Assembly: GCF_020742345.1 (NCBI RefSeq)
Contig: NZ_DYXC01000117.1
Span: forward strand, 1-30,697
DNA length: 30,697 bases
Direction: 5' to 3'
DNA from: Enteractinococcus helveticum
GTDB lineage: Bacteria > Actinomycetota > Actinomycetes > Actinomycetales > Micrococcaceae
The position numbers and the translations under genes are program-made. The stretch's first letter is position 1. The number at the start of each line of letters is the position of its first letter. The notes beneath the pieces were generated by a model. The model did not search any database, was not told where the DNA came from, and was given only the letters and a program-made list of their open reading frames with translations. Below are positions 1 to 8,032 of this stretch, one piece after another.

Positions 1-31
1 ATTCAGCTGCTTCATGAACATTGGAGCACAG

Positions 32-397
32 ATGATTCACGTCCAGCATCTAACGAAAAGATATGGCCAAGTTACAGCGATAGATGATCTGACATTGCAC
101 CTTCAGGACAACAAAATCGTTGGACTCCTGGGAGAGAACGGCTGCGGTAAAACGACATTGTTGCGTATCCTTGCCGGTTTGAATCAACCGACAACTGGAC
201 AGGTAACGATTGCTGGACATGAACCTGGTCAAGACACCAAGAGTATCGTCAACTATTTGCCCGATACTCCGAATCTGCCAGCCCGGGCCGAAGCGGGCTA
301 TATGATCCGGTATTTTACTGATTTCTTCGATGATTTTAACCAAGCAACCTGCGAGAACCTGCTCACACAATTTGGGATTTTGCCCACGGCTCGGTAA
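32..397 (+). pseudogene. ABC transporter ATP-binding protein, 3'-truncated
   Basis: This is the N-terminal half of an ABC ATPase. It begins with the usual first strand (HLTKRYGQ), has a Walker A motif GENGCGKT, and continues through a segment typical of ATPases of the YtrB/YhcH-like kind (VNYLPDTPNLP). It stops at about 121 residues where a full ATPase has 220-300. The signature LSGG, Walker B and H-loop are all missing, and neither other frame downstream restores them, so this looks like a deletion rather than a simple frameshift. I chose the ATG at 32 because GGAG lies five bases upstream; an in-frame ATG at 14 has no such site. The gene ends 25 bases before the convergent isochorismate synthase. 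It is probably non-functional. A partner permease may lie left of the window. Confidence 0.7.
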
Positions 398-421
398 TGC
401 CTTATTTGCGATGGATGGCTG

Positions 422-1747
422 CTAGGCCTGATCTGGAATAATGACCGAGCCTGGCCCAGAGGCCGTATTCCGTACTCGGAGCGCGTGTTTCATTGGACGC
501 ATTTTGGCGTGGGTTTCGGCCAGTTCTTCGGCCGGGTCGGAACCCTCCACGATGCCTCCACCGGCATACACGCGCACATGGTGGGCATCTTCGATGAGGC
601 TGCCGCGTAAGGCGATACCAAATTCGCCGTGCCCGTTGGCATCCAGCCATCCCACCGCACCGGCATATAGTCCACGGTCCATTCCGTGGGCTTGGGCTTC
701 TAGCTGCCAGATCGCCTCCAGAGCAAGATCTCTCGGAGTGCCACCAACGGCGGCGGTCGGGTTAATCTCAGCTACTAAATCCAGGATCGAAGTCGAAGCG
801 GTCAGCCGTGCTGAGACGTCCGTGGCCAGGTGATACACGTTCGGCAAGGCCAGGACAAACGGGGTCTTGGACACCTGCATATCGGTGGCAAAGGGCGAGA
901 GCTTTTCGACCAGCGAGTCCACAGCGGCCTGATGCTCAAAGATTTGCTTCGGACTATCGGATAACTGTTCGGCAATAAGCTGATCGTTGGTCGCGACAGT
1001 GCGATCCACGGTCCCGGCCAGCACCCTGGCCTTTGCGGCATCATTTTTGCGCGCGATGAGTAGTTCCGGGGTGGAGCCGATCAGATTGGCGACTTTATAG
1101 GTCCAAGCCGTTGGATTATGCTCCGCCAAGGAACGCATGGTAGCCGGAATGTGGAAACCGGCGGCACTGTACAGGAGTTCATCCCGGGCTAGCACGACCT
1201 TGTCGAGGGCACCGGACGTGAGCATTTCGACGGCGGTTCGCACGCTGTGTTGAAATGCGGCTTCGGTCATTTGGGCATCGACCGGTGTGAAAGGTTCTTC
1301 ACCAATGGACGCGGCGTCAGCTGGAAGTTCCGCGAGAAAGGCCGCAAAAAGTGCGTCGGGGTTGGGGTTGCCTATGGGCTCGGTAGGATCGTAAATATAG
1401 TGCAGCCACGACGAGATTTCGTTCACATCCAACACAAATTTTGGAACTGTGATGATCGAGTCGGTCTCGGACCGAGCATCGAAGGTAAATGCTGCAAAGG
1501 CTATCGGGGCACTGGCCTGCAGCCCGTCGGGTAGGACAGGCACCTCGGTGGCGGTCAGCTCTTCCCAGTGGTCGCGGGCTGTGGCGAAGCGTTGCGCGCC
1601 GCGGGTACAGAAGCGGTAGCGTTCGCCGAAACCAAACTTGCCTCGGTGATGACGCGAAAACACACTGCTGGCTTGACCAATGATTTGGGTGGGCAGTTGT
1701 TCCAGTTGTGCATCAGAAAGTTGAAAGGCTGCGGCGGTAAAAGACAT
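422..1747 (-). CDS. menF: Isochorismate synthase (menaquinone/siderophore entry enzyme)
   Basis: The protein converts chorismate to isochorismate, the first step towards menaquinone and also towards catecholate siderophores. It is a chorismate-binding-family protein. Recognisable segments are DKVVLARDE, the LIGSTPELLIAR region, RVLAGTVDRT, ALPNVYHLATDV, the family core ending NPTAAVGGTPRDLALEAI, and the C-terminal GLYAGAVGWLDANGHGEFGIALRG. The open frame extends to 1957, but the upstream part (Arg- and Pro-rich) is unlike the family. The ATG at 1747 gives 441 residues, the normal length, although no strong ribosome binding site precedes it. It is divergent from a polyprenyl diphosphate synthase that would make the menaquinone side chain, so menF is a better reading than a siderophore gene (dhbC/entC), with no other siderophore gene in view. 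Confidence 0.88.
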   Translation of the reverse strand: MSFTAAAFQLSDAQLEQLPTQIIGQASSVFSRHHRGKFGFGERYRFCTRGAQRFATARDHWEELTATEVPVLPDGLQASAPIAFAAFTFDARSETDSIITVPKFVLDVNEISSWLHYIYDPTEPIGNPNPDALFAAFLAELPADAASIGEEPFTPVDAQMTEAAFQHSVRTAVEMLTSGALDKVVLARDELLYSAAGFHIPATMRSLAEHNPTAWTYKVANLIGSTPELLIARKNDAAKARVLAGTVDRTVATNDQLIAEQLSDSPKQIFEHQAAVDSLVEKLSPFATDMQVSKTPFVLALPNVYHLATDVSARLTASTSILDLVAEINPTAAVGGTPRDLALEAIWQLEAQAHGMDRGLYAGAVGWLDANGHGEFGIALRGSLIEDAHHVRVYAGGGIVEGSDPAEELAETHAKMRPMKHALRVRNTASGPGSVIIPDQA

Positions 1748-1849
1748 GATAGGCAATAATCTACCGGGTTTTCCGCCCACGCGTGGTTGCCACAGTCCCA
1801 TGCGGGCCACCAGAATATAAGGTGACCGATTGTGGAAAGTAGGGTGGCC

Positions 1850-1972
1850 ATGCAACAGCAGCTGATATGGCCTCGACGAGTCCGGCTGTGGGCCTGGTTG
1901 CGTAAACGCCGTCGTCGTGCCGGAAAACCGCCACCGACGCCGCGCGGACAGCGGCACAGCAAGAGCTCCTAG
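1850..1972 (+). CDS. Possible 40-residue Arg-rich protein
   Basis: This small frame opens with ATG, with AGGG five bases upstream, and ends in TAG. The product would be very basic: it has a run of Lys and Arg around residues 18-26, followed by a Pro-rich stretch and a Ser/Lys end. It sits between the divergent isochorismate synthase and the polyprenyl synthase. The protein composition and good ribosome binding site argue for a real gene, but it is short and I recognise no family. It may instead be untranslated leader. Confidence 0.3.
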   Translation: MQQQLIWPRRVRLWAWLRKRRRRAGKPPPTPRGQRHSKSS

Positions 1973-2178
1973 TGATCAGAAACGAAGTGTTGATGCTGGC
2001 ACCGGATGCAGTAACTAGACGCGGCCGGGGTGCTCGCACAGCTGAAAATCCACTCCGGTCACGGTAACGTCGACCGATAAAGGTGTGGAGCGGGGTAAGT
2101 TTGTTGACCAGATGAATGTAAGTTTTCAAGACGGTGATTCAGGCTGCCCAAACGGGTCGCTAGTGTAGGGTTGTACGG

Positions 2179-3225
2179 GTGGATATTTCTATTTCGCTGC
2201 CTCCGGGGATTGACGCACTCCAAAAGCACGAACAGCTTTTCGATGCACTGCTGACCAGCTTGTCCAAGATCGAAGAAGACTTGGCCGAGGCTCTGGTCTA
2301 CGCCGATGGGTTGGCACAGGCCACGACTCGTCATTTGCTGGAGGCCGGAGGCAAACGCGTTCGCCCCATTGTGACGGTCCTATCCTCAATGTTGGCTGAC
2401 GAAAATGTGGCTTCTGGGCTCGTGGATGAACCGCAAAAGCCTATCCGCCAAGCTGCGGTGGCACTAGAACTTACCCATCTGGCCACGTTGTATCACGACG
2501 ACGTCATGGATGAAGCGGATCAGCGACGCGGTGTGACTGCGGCACATCAGCAGTGGTCGAATTCGATTGCGATTCTGGCCGGTGACCTGATTTTTGCCCG
2601 AGCTTCGGCCGAAATGGCAAGTCTGGGAACCCGGGCGGTCAAAGAACACTCAATCACTTTTGAAAAACTGGTCATGGGACAACTGTGGGAAACGGTGGGT
2701 CCCGAAGCCGGGGATGACCCACTGAAGCACTATCTGCGGGTTGTCGATGGCAAAACCGCGTCACTGCTCGCCACCAGTGCACTGCTGGGGGCCCTGTTGG
2801 CTGGCGGCTCTGAGGAACTCGTTGAGATCGCTGCAACCTATGGCGGTAACGTGGGTATGGCCTTCCAGCTGGCCGACGACATTATTGATTTGACTAGCTC
2901 ATCTGATACCTCCGGCAAAGTACAGGGTACTGACCTGAAAGAACGGGTCCCAACGCTACCGATTCTGTTGCTGCGTGAAGCCGCAGCCGCCGGCGATGAC
3001 AGTGCTATCAAAACTCTAGAACTGGTTGATGGGCCGCTGGATACCGATGCTCAATTAATCGCAGCCGTCGAAGCCGTCGTTGCGCACCCGGTGATTGATC
3101 GTGCCTGGCTGCTGACACAGCAGTGGGCAGATAAGGCCATTGCCGCGTTGGACGGTTTGCAAGATTCACCGGTCAAAACGGCCCTGGCAGATTTTGCCCG
3201 GTACGTCGTCTCACGCGACGCCTAG
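2179..3225 (+). CDS. Long-chain polyprenyl diphosphate synthase (menaquinone side chain)
   Basis: A trans-isoprenyl diphosphate synthase of 348 residues, normal for the family. It condenses isopentenyl diphosphate with an allylic primer to make a C30-C50 chain, probably for menaquinone. Visible motifs are GGKRVRP at 57-63, the first Asp-rich motif DDVMD at 107-111 followed by RRG, the GKTASL segment near 191, the second Asp-rich motif DDIID at 233-237, and the GKVQGTDLKERVPTLP region at 246-261. The start is GTG with TAGGG about eight bases upstream. Chain length cannot be read with certainty from the sequence. Pairing with the divergent isochorismate synthase supports a menaquinone role. It ends 16 bases before the convergent HIT gene. 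Confidence 0.9.
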   Translation: MDISISLPPGIDALQKHEQLFDALLTSLSKIEEDLAEALVYADGLAQATTRHLLEAGGKRVRPIVTVLSSMLADENVASGLVDEPQKPIRQAAVALELTHLATLYHDDVMDEADQRRGVTAAHQQWSNSIAILAGDLIFARASAEMASLGTRAVKEHSITFEKLVMGQLWETVGPEAGDDPLKHYLRVVDGKTASLLATSALLGALLAGGSEELVEIAATYGGNVGMAFQLADDIIDLTSSSDTSGKVQGTDLKERVPTLPILLLREAAAAGDDSAIKTLELVDGPLDTDAQLIAAVEAVVAHPVIDRAWLLTQQWADKAIAALDGLQDSPVKTALADFARYVVSRDA

Positions 3226-3241
3226 TATTTTCAGCTGGAAC

Positions 3242-3775
3242 CTAGAACTCCGGTAAGAACGTTGCCGCGGGATTCAGTGTGGCTTTAATATCCTGGGCGA
3301 TTCGTGCCCGGTGGTCAATATCCATGGGTTGGCGTAGGTGCCGGTAGAGCATATCGCCGTCATAGCGTGGGAAAACATGCAGATGGTAGTGCCACACGTG
3401 TTGGTTGCCGGCCGGCTCATTGTGTTGCCGGGTTGAAATACCTTCTGGATTCCATGCACGCTTCATCGCAAAGGCAATCTCACGGGCCATGAGACTGATA
3501 CGCATCAGGACCCGGTCGGGCAGATCGTAAAGGGCCTCGTAGTGTGTGGTTGGGCTAATCATCACGTGACCTGCATTCGGCCCGAAACCATCTGCGGCAC
3601 TAAAGACAATGACGTCGTCATCCTGGTAAATCAGATCAGACAGCTCGCACCGGTTATTCGGGTCAGCAACGTCACCGTTGACCAGCCCACAGAACGGGCA
3701 AACATATCCGGCGGGCGCATGTGATCGGATCTGCGGGGGAGTGGGCTGGGGGCCGTGTCCGGTGGTGTCAGTCAA
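3242..3775 (-). CDS. HIT-family nucleotide-binding protein with CxxC motif
   Basis: A 177-residue histidine-triad protein. The triad H129-Y-H131-L-H133-V-F lies in a typical HYHLHVFPRY context, and G69-H70 precede a strand (GHVMISP) as in other HIT hydrolases. A CPFC pair at 26-29, with other polar residues, resembles the zinc site of HIT proteins close to GalT or Hint. The expected activity is hydrolysis of nucleotide phosphoramidates or dinucleotide polyphosphates; the substrate is not evident. The start is TTG at 3775. It overlaps the end of the upstream gene by eight bases and has a strong GGAGG six bases before it, so translation is probably coupled. Confidence 0.88.
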   Translation of the reverse strand: MTDTTGHGPQPTPPQIRSHAPAGYVCPFCGLVNGDVADPNNRCELSDLIYQDDDVIVFSAADGFGPNAGHVMISPTTHYEALYDLPDRVLMRISLMAREIAFAMKRAWNPEGISTRQHNEPAGNQHVWHYHLHVFPRYDGDMLYRHLRQPMDIDHRARIAQDIKATLNPAATFLPEF

Positions 3776-4265
3776 CGTCGTCCTCCGAGTAGTTCCAAGT
3801 CAATATATCGGTGATGAGTTCAGATACTGTCAGCTGCGTGGTTTCCCAGGTGCCAGCATGATCGGGCTCATCGGCGCCGACGGTTCGACGGAAGGTGATG
3901 GGATCAGGTAGCGACGTTTGGTCGATCGGGACGCCCCACACCGTCGACTCGTCAGCATCTTCAACGAACATGACCATATCGTCGCGAAGTTCTAGTTCGT
4001 CTGGGTCAAAGAAAAAATGGTTGGTTTCCATCATTTCAGAGACACCCAGGGCGAGATAAAATTCTTGGAGGGCCAACGGGGCGATAGCCTGGAATGTGGC
4101 ATCCAGCCCTCGGGCCTGGAGCTGTTCGGCTGCGATCGAAGATTCGACGAGCTGTTGTAATCGGTCGGCGTCCATACCGTCGTCGACGGTCCATGAACGG
4201 TCCAGCAGTTTGGTCACCAAACCCTGGTATGAGGGGTAAAAGACTTTAGTATCTCGTCGAGCCAT
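3768..4265 (-). CDS. Hypothetical acidic protein, coupled to HIT gene
   Basis: An acidic protein of 165 residues without signal peptide or membrane segment. The middle has aromatic and acidic strands (HFFFDPDELELRDD, STVWGVPIDQTSLPDP) that look faintly like SMI1/KNR4 (SUKH) fold proteins, some of which are toxin immunity proteins. That resemblance is an impression, not a domain match. It begins with ATG after AGAAGG and its last bases overlap the TTG start of the HIT gene, so the two are co-translated. No toxin gene is adjacent, which weakens the immunity idea. Function unknown. Confidence 0.72.
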   Translation of the reverse strand: MARRDTKVFYPSYQGLVTKLLDRSWTVDDGMDADRLQQLVESSIAAEQLQARGLDATFQAIAPLALQEFYLALGVSEMMETNHFFFDPDELELRDDMVMFVEDADESTVWGVPIDQTSLPDPITFRRTVGADEPDHAGTWETTQLTVSELITDILTWNYSEDDVD

Positions 4266-4325
4266 GCCTTCTAGTGTAGTCGGCGGAGCCGTTACAGCTA
4301 CTGTTGCTTACCGCTGAATTCATAG

Positions 4326-4365
4326 CTGACAACCAGGATTAGGGGATACGGTAATTACGTAATTA
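4326..4365 (+). promoter_or_regulatory. Candidate promoter with palindromic operator before fprA
   Basis: A possible -35 box CTGACA (4326-4331) is followed after 18 bases by GGTAAT (4350-4355). A perfect 14-base palindrome, TAATTACGTAATTA (4352-4365), overlaps this -10 box and would suit a dimeric repressor. The element TACGGTA occurs on both sides of it. The palindrome is seen directly; promoter and operator roles are inferred. Confidence 0.4.
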
Positions 4366-4408
4366 AGATTTACGGTACATCTGTGTCATCAAGAACAAAG
4401 GGAAATAC

Positions 4409-5830
4409 GTGTCCGATACTATGCATCGTCCACTGCGGGTCGCCGTTGTAGGTGCGGGTCCGGCCGGTGTGTACACCGCAGATTCACTGCAAAAAGCCGA
4501 TATTGATTTTGACGTGTCGATTGACCTATTCGACCGGTATCCGGCACCTTTTGGTTTGATTCGCTATGGTGTCGCACCCGATCATCCGCGCATCAAGGGC
4601 ATTATTAATGCCCTGCATCGAGTGATGGATCGCGGCGATATTCGCTTTTTGGGCAATATTGAGTACGGTACCGATATCCATCTGGAAGATCTGCAAAAAC
4701 ACTACGACGCCATCGTCTTTGCGACCGGTGCTATTAAAGACGCCCGGTTGAATATTCCAGGTGTTGAAGCCGAAAACTCCTTTGGCGCAGCTGACTTTGT
4801 ATCCTGGTACGATGGACACCCGGATGTCGACCGGCACTGGGACCTGTCGGCACGTGAGGTCGCCGTCATCGGCAATGGCAACGTGGCCCTAGATGTAGCT
4901 CGAGTGCTTGCCAAACCAGCCAGCCAGATGCTGGAAACAGAAATCCCGGACAACGTGTACCAGGGGTTGAAAGCATCCCAGGTAACTGACATTCATATTT
5001 TCGGGCGTCGCGGACCCGCTCAGGTGAAGTTCACGCCGCTGGAACTGCGGGAACTGAAATCTGTTGAAGACGTCGACATCATTCTCTACGAAGATGATTT
5101 TGAATTCGATGAAGCCTCCGAAAAGGCCGCAGAAGAATCCAATCAGGTGCGCAACATGGTCAATACCTTGACCAACTGGTTGCTCGAACAAGAAGATAGC
5201 CCCGAAGGTACCGGCGCACCCCGTCGTTTGCACCTGCACTTCTTAGAAGCCCCCGAAGAAATCTTGACCGAGCACGGCAAGGTCGCTGGCATTCGTATGC
5301 AGCGCATGGAATTAGACGGCACCGGGAATGTGCGTGGTACCGGTGAGATGAAGTTCTACCCAGTCCAGGCCGTATACCGTGCGATCGGCTACTTCGGCTC
5401 TGCTGTGCCAGATATTCAGTTCGATGAACAACGCGGCATTATCAAAAACGATGAAGGCCGGGTGCTGGGAGCTGACGGCAAGCCAGTCCAAGGACTCTAC
5501 ACATCCGGGTGGATTAAACGCGGTCCTGTGGGCCTGATTGGCCACACCAAGGGTGATGCGCTTGAGACCATTGGGCACATCATTGAAGATGTCGATCATC
5601 TGTACACTGCCGAGAATCCTGATGAAGACGCCATCTTGCATCTGCTAGAACAACGCGGCGTGGAATATAGTGATTGGAACGGGTGGAAGGAACTCGACAA
5701 TCACGAAATCAGCCTCGGGGACTTGGCCACGGAGTCCGGTCCGGTTGAACGTGAGCGAGTTAAAGTCGTCGATCGTGACGAACAGGTCCGCATTTCCCGA
5801 GCCAAATCCCGGGAAGCCGCACATAGTTAG
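4409..5830 (+). CDS. FprA-like ferredoxin/adrenodoxin-type NADP+ reductase
   Basis: A flavoprotein of 473 residues in the adrenodoxin-reductase family, which passes electrons between NADPH and ferredoxins, often for P450 or Fe-S systems. The FAD-binding site VAVVGAGPAG is at 11-20, followed by the family segment YPAPFGLIRYGVAPDHP at 44-60. The NADP site VAVIGNGNVALDVARVL is at 151-167 and FGRRGPAQVKFT follows near 204. The C-terminal GWIKRGPVGLIGHTKGDA closes the FAD site. It starts with GTG after AAAGGG. It is followed 11 bases later by the htpX-like gene, with a good GAGGAAG site between, so the two probably share a transcript. No ferredoxin gene is nearby to name a partner. Confidence 0.92.
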   Translation: MSDTMHRPLRVAVVGAGPAGVYTADSLQKADIDFDVSIDLFDRYPAPFGLIRYGVAPDHPRIKGIINALHRVMDRGDIRFLGNIEYGTDIHLEDLQKHYDAIVFATGAIKDARLNIPGVEAENSFGAADFVSWYDGHPDVDRHWDLSAREVAVIGNGNVALDVARVLAKPASQMLETEIPDNVYQGLKASQVTDIHIFGRRGPAQVKFTPLELRELKSVEDVDIILYEDDFEFDEASEKAAEESNQVRNMVNTLTNWLLEQEDSPEGTGAPRRLHLHFLEAPEEILTEHGKVAGIRMQRMELDGTGNVRGTGEMKFYPVQAVYRAIGYFGSAVPDIQFDEQRGIIKNDEGRVLGADGKPVQGLYTSGWIKRGPVGLIGHTKGDALETIGHIIEDVDHLYTAENPDEDAILHLLEQRGVEYSDWNGWKELDNHEISLGDLATESGPVERERVKVVDRDEQVRISRAKSREAAHS

Positions 5831-5841
5831 AGGAAGATACT

Positions 5842-6705
5842 ATGCAACGCGCAGCACGAAATCGCACAAAAACCTGGTTTCTTTTTGCCCTCATGTTGGG
5901 CATCTTGGTCGCCATCGGTGCTGCTATTTCGGGATCCACGGGCAGTAGTGTCTGGATCGTGCTCTTTACCGGAATCGGTTTGATCACGACAGCGGTGACG
6001 TACTGGAACTCCGATAAGATTGCGCTGCGCAGCATGCAGGCGTATCCCGCAGACCCCAACCAATTCCGGGGGCTGTATGAGATGGTGCATGACCTGGCCC
6101 AAAGGGCCGGTCAGCCAGCTCCACGGATTTATATTTCCCCGGCGCAGCAGCCCAATGCATTTGCAACCGGTCGAAATCCGGAACATGCGGCAATTTGTTT
6201 TACCGAGGGGATTATGCATTTGCTGAATCCTCGTGAATTGCGGGCAGTTACCGGACACGAACTAATGCACGTGTACAACCGTGACATCCTCACCTCGTCA
6301 GTGGCTGCTGCCTTGGGTACGGTCATTCAAGGGGTGGCCTACATGCTGATGTTTAACCGGAATAACAACAACGTATTACTCAACCTTGGTGCTGCGATCC
6401 TGGCACCGTTGGCTGCAGCTCTGGTCCAAGCCGGGATCTCGCGAGATCGCGAAACTTCCGCCGATCACGATGGTGCGTTGCTCACCGGGGATCCAATGTC
6501 GTTGGCCTCTGCGCTAGAAAAGATCTCCGGTGGCGTCCAACGACACCCGATGCCGGCTGACGACCATCGCGTCAAGGCAGCCTCGCACATGATGATCGCC
6601 AACCCTTTTGCTGGCAAGATCCGCAACTGGTTTTCGACCCACCCACCCGTTGACGAGCGGGTCGATCGTCTGACTCAGCAAGCCCGCGATATGGGACAAC
6701 ACTAG
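5842..6705 (+). CDS. htpX: HtpX-like membrane zinc metalloprotease (M48)
   Basis: An integral-membrane protease of 287 residues. Two hydrophobic spans lie near 12-32 and 36-54. The zinc motif HELMH is at 139-143 within TGHELMHVYNRD, and two more hydrophobic stretches follow (151-171 and 178-198). The third zinc ligand is probably E204 in RDRETSADHDGA. The C-terminal THPPVDERVDRL is characteristic of HtpX. Family members degrade damaged membrane proteins under envelope or heat stress. The gene follows fprA by 11 bases and probably shares its transcript. It ends 16 bases before a convergent gene. Confidence 0.92.
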   Translation: MQRAARNRTKTWFLFALMLGILVAIGAAISGSTGSSVWIVLFTGIGLITTAVTYWNSDKIALRSMQAYPADPNQFRGLYEMVHDLAQRAGQPAPRIYISPAQQPNAFATGRNPEHAAICFTEGIMHLLNPRELRAVTGHELMHVYNRDILTSSVAAALGTVIQGVAYMLMFNRNNNNVLLNLGAAILAPLAAALVQAGISRDRETSADHDGALLTGDPMSLASALEKISGGVQRHPMPADDHRVKAASHMMIANPFAGKIRNWFSTHPPVDERVDRLTQQARDMGQH

Positions 6706-6721
6706 TAACGTCTTGGTCAGC

Positions 6722-7189
6722 TTAGTTGCCGTGAGACTTCCAATGCTGTTCCAACTCGTCATTGACTGGACGCTTTAACACATCCTGGCGCGCGGTCTTA
6801 ACCCAGCCCAACGCTTCCTCGTGATCGAGCCGAGCATCGCGAGCATCCTGATCTTTTTCTTGGACGTGCCCGGCATTTTCTACCGGCACTGGGTCACGGT
6901 CGAGTTCAGCGAGCTGCTTAGCTAATTGATCTTGGGCCGAAGCAGCTTTCTCCAGGCGCGACGGTGCGGTCATGATATCCACCAGCCCGCCGTCGACCAT
7001 GAGCCCATTAGGGTGACGGAAGCCATTGCGCAAGGCGGGTTGAAGCACGTCATCGGCGTTGAATGGTAGCTCAACGGCACTCCACGTCAACTGATCAATG
7101 GATTCACCGTCTTGTTCCATCACGTGCAGGTCGCCAACGGTTGCCGGTGAGGTGTACACCTCGTGGCCAAAAGTGATCAAATACAGCAT
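6722..7189 (-). CDS. Hypothetical protein downstream of yajQ
   Basis: A soluble, polar protein of 155 residues. The N-terminal 75 residues look like a mixed-strand domain (LYLITFGHEVYTSPATVGDLHVM, then a segment with LVDIMTAP). Residues 78-130 are Ala-, Gln-, Glu- and Asp-rich and look helical or coiled-coil, and the C-terminus is polar. I do not recognise a family. The ATG start has AAGGAG about ten bases upstream. It lies 20 bases after yajQ, so the two are probably one operon. No signal peptide or membrane span is visible. Confidence 0.7.
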   Translation of the reverse strand: MLYLITFGHEVYTSPATVGDLHVMEQDGESIDQLTWSAVELPFNADDVLQPALRNGFRHPNGLMVDGGLVDIMTAPSRLEKAASAQDQLAKQLAELDRDPVPVENAGHVQEKDQDARDARLDHEEALGWVKTARQDVLKRPVNDELEQHWKSHGN

Positions 7190-7209
7190 CGGAAAAGCGC
7201 TCCTTGGTC

Positions 7210-7698
7210 CTATTTGAAGTTCACAAATTGTAGCGCGGCGTCTTCAAAATCACGCAATAAGCCCATTGTCGCCTGCAGATCGTCTCGGGATTTTGAGGAC
7301 ACACGCAACTGATCGCCCTGAATGTTGGCTTTGACTGACTTCGGACCTTCATCGCGGATCAGCTTGGAGATCTTTTTGGCGGTTGCTTGGTCGAGGCCTT
7401 CTTTGATTGCAGCCGTAATTTTGTAGTGCTTACCCGATGCGACCGGTTCACCGGTGTCCAGTGACTTCAGGGAAATCCCGCGCCGGACGAATTTTGATTG
7501 CAGCACATCCAGGACGGCGTTCACTCGCTCTTGGGCATTAGCCGTCAGCGTGATCGTGTTGTCAGCGTGATCAATGGACGCGTCAGTGTCTTTGAAATCA
7601 TAGCGTTGCTGAATTTCTTTGGACGCCTGATTTACTGCGTTTGCGACTTCTTGTTTATCCACCTCGGATACGATGTCAAACGTCGATTCTTTGGCCAT
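7210..7698 (-). CDS. YajQ-family nucleotide-binding protein
   Basis: A member of the YajQ (UPF0234) family with normal length, 162 residues. The N-terminus MAKESTFDIVSEVDKQEV and the segment QQRYDFKDTDASI are diagnostic, and the C-terminal QGDQLRVSSKSRDDLQ with a final aromatic NFK agrees. Some proteobacterial members bind cyclic di-GMP and modulate transcription factors; whether this holds in actinobacteria is not shown. The start is ATG, with AAGGAG about six bases upstream. It is the first gene of a two-gene unit with the hypothetical gene that ends at 6722. Confidence 0.9.
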   Translation of the reverse strand: MAKESTFDIVSEVDKQEVANAVNQASKEIQQRYDFKDTDASIDHADNTITLTANAQERVNAVLDVLQSKFVRRGISLKSLDTGEPVASGKHYKITAAIKEGLDQATAKKISKLIRDEGPKSVKANIQGDQLRVSSKSRDDLQATMGLLRDFEDAALQFVNFK

Positions 7699-7832
7699 GA
7701 GCTCTCCTTGCAGATGCCGGATGACTGGTACTGGTCAAAGTGTAGCGCGAATCCATTCGGGCGCCCCAGACGAGGTCGACCGGCGGGGCGAAACTGTCAG
7801 ATGGGCCCGGGTAAACACACAGCACGGCTCGA

Positions 7833-7862
7833 TTCGCAAAAACAAAAAAGTGCTGGTAAGGT
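7833..7862 (+). promoter_or_regulatory. Candidate promoter for tRNA-Tyr
   Basis: TTCGCA at 7833-7838 is followed by an A-rich 18-base spacer and TAAGGT at 7857-7862. The predicted start near 7869 is about 23 bases before the mature tRNA, a normal leader for processing. Confidence 0.5.
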
Positions 7863-7891
7863 AATCATTCGTGCACGGATGACGTGGACAT

Positions 7892-7976
7892 GGCAGATTA
7901 CCCAAGCGGCCAACGGGGGCTGACTGTAAATCAGCTGGCATTGCCTTCACTGGTTCGAATCCAGTATCTGCCACCA
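7892..7976 (+). tRNA. tRNA-Tyr (anticodon GTA)
   Basis: An 85-base class II tRNA. The acceptor stem GGCAGAT (7892-7898) pairs with ATCTGCC (7966-7972), the anticodon arm CTGACTGTAAATCAG presents GTA, there is a long variable arm, and the T loop is GGTTCGAATCC. Discriminator A is followed by an encoded CCA. GTA plus the long variable arm identifies tyrosine. Confidence 0.96.
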
Positions 7977-7993
7977 ATTCACAATAGCGCTAT

Positions 7994-8019
7994 GACCTCG
8001 GTAGGATCCGAGGTCTTTT
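7994..8019 (+). terminator. Intrinsic terminator after tRNA-Tyr
   Basis: A perfect 8-bp stem GACCTCGG/CCGAGGTC encloses a six-base loop and is followed by TTTT. It sits 17 bases after the tRNA and before the convergent iclR-type gene. Confidence 0.85.
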
Positions 8020-8032
8020 GCGTTTACCCACG

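Noticed and set aside
441..833. Plus-strand frame within isochorismate synthase
   Set aside because: Antisense shadow; the minus-strand protein has full family motifs.
1748..1957. N-terminal extension of isochorismate synthase
   Set aside because: Residues are Arg/Pro-rich and unlike the family; the ATG at 1747 gives the standard length.
7735..7977. Minus-strand frame over tRNA-Tyr with a start like MVADTGFEPVKAMPADLQS
   Set aside because: This is the antisense of the tRNA gene, a frequent false protein call; the tRNA structure explains the bases.
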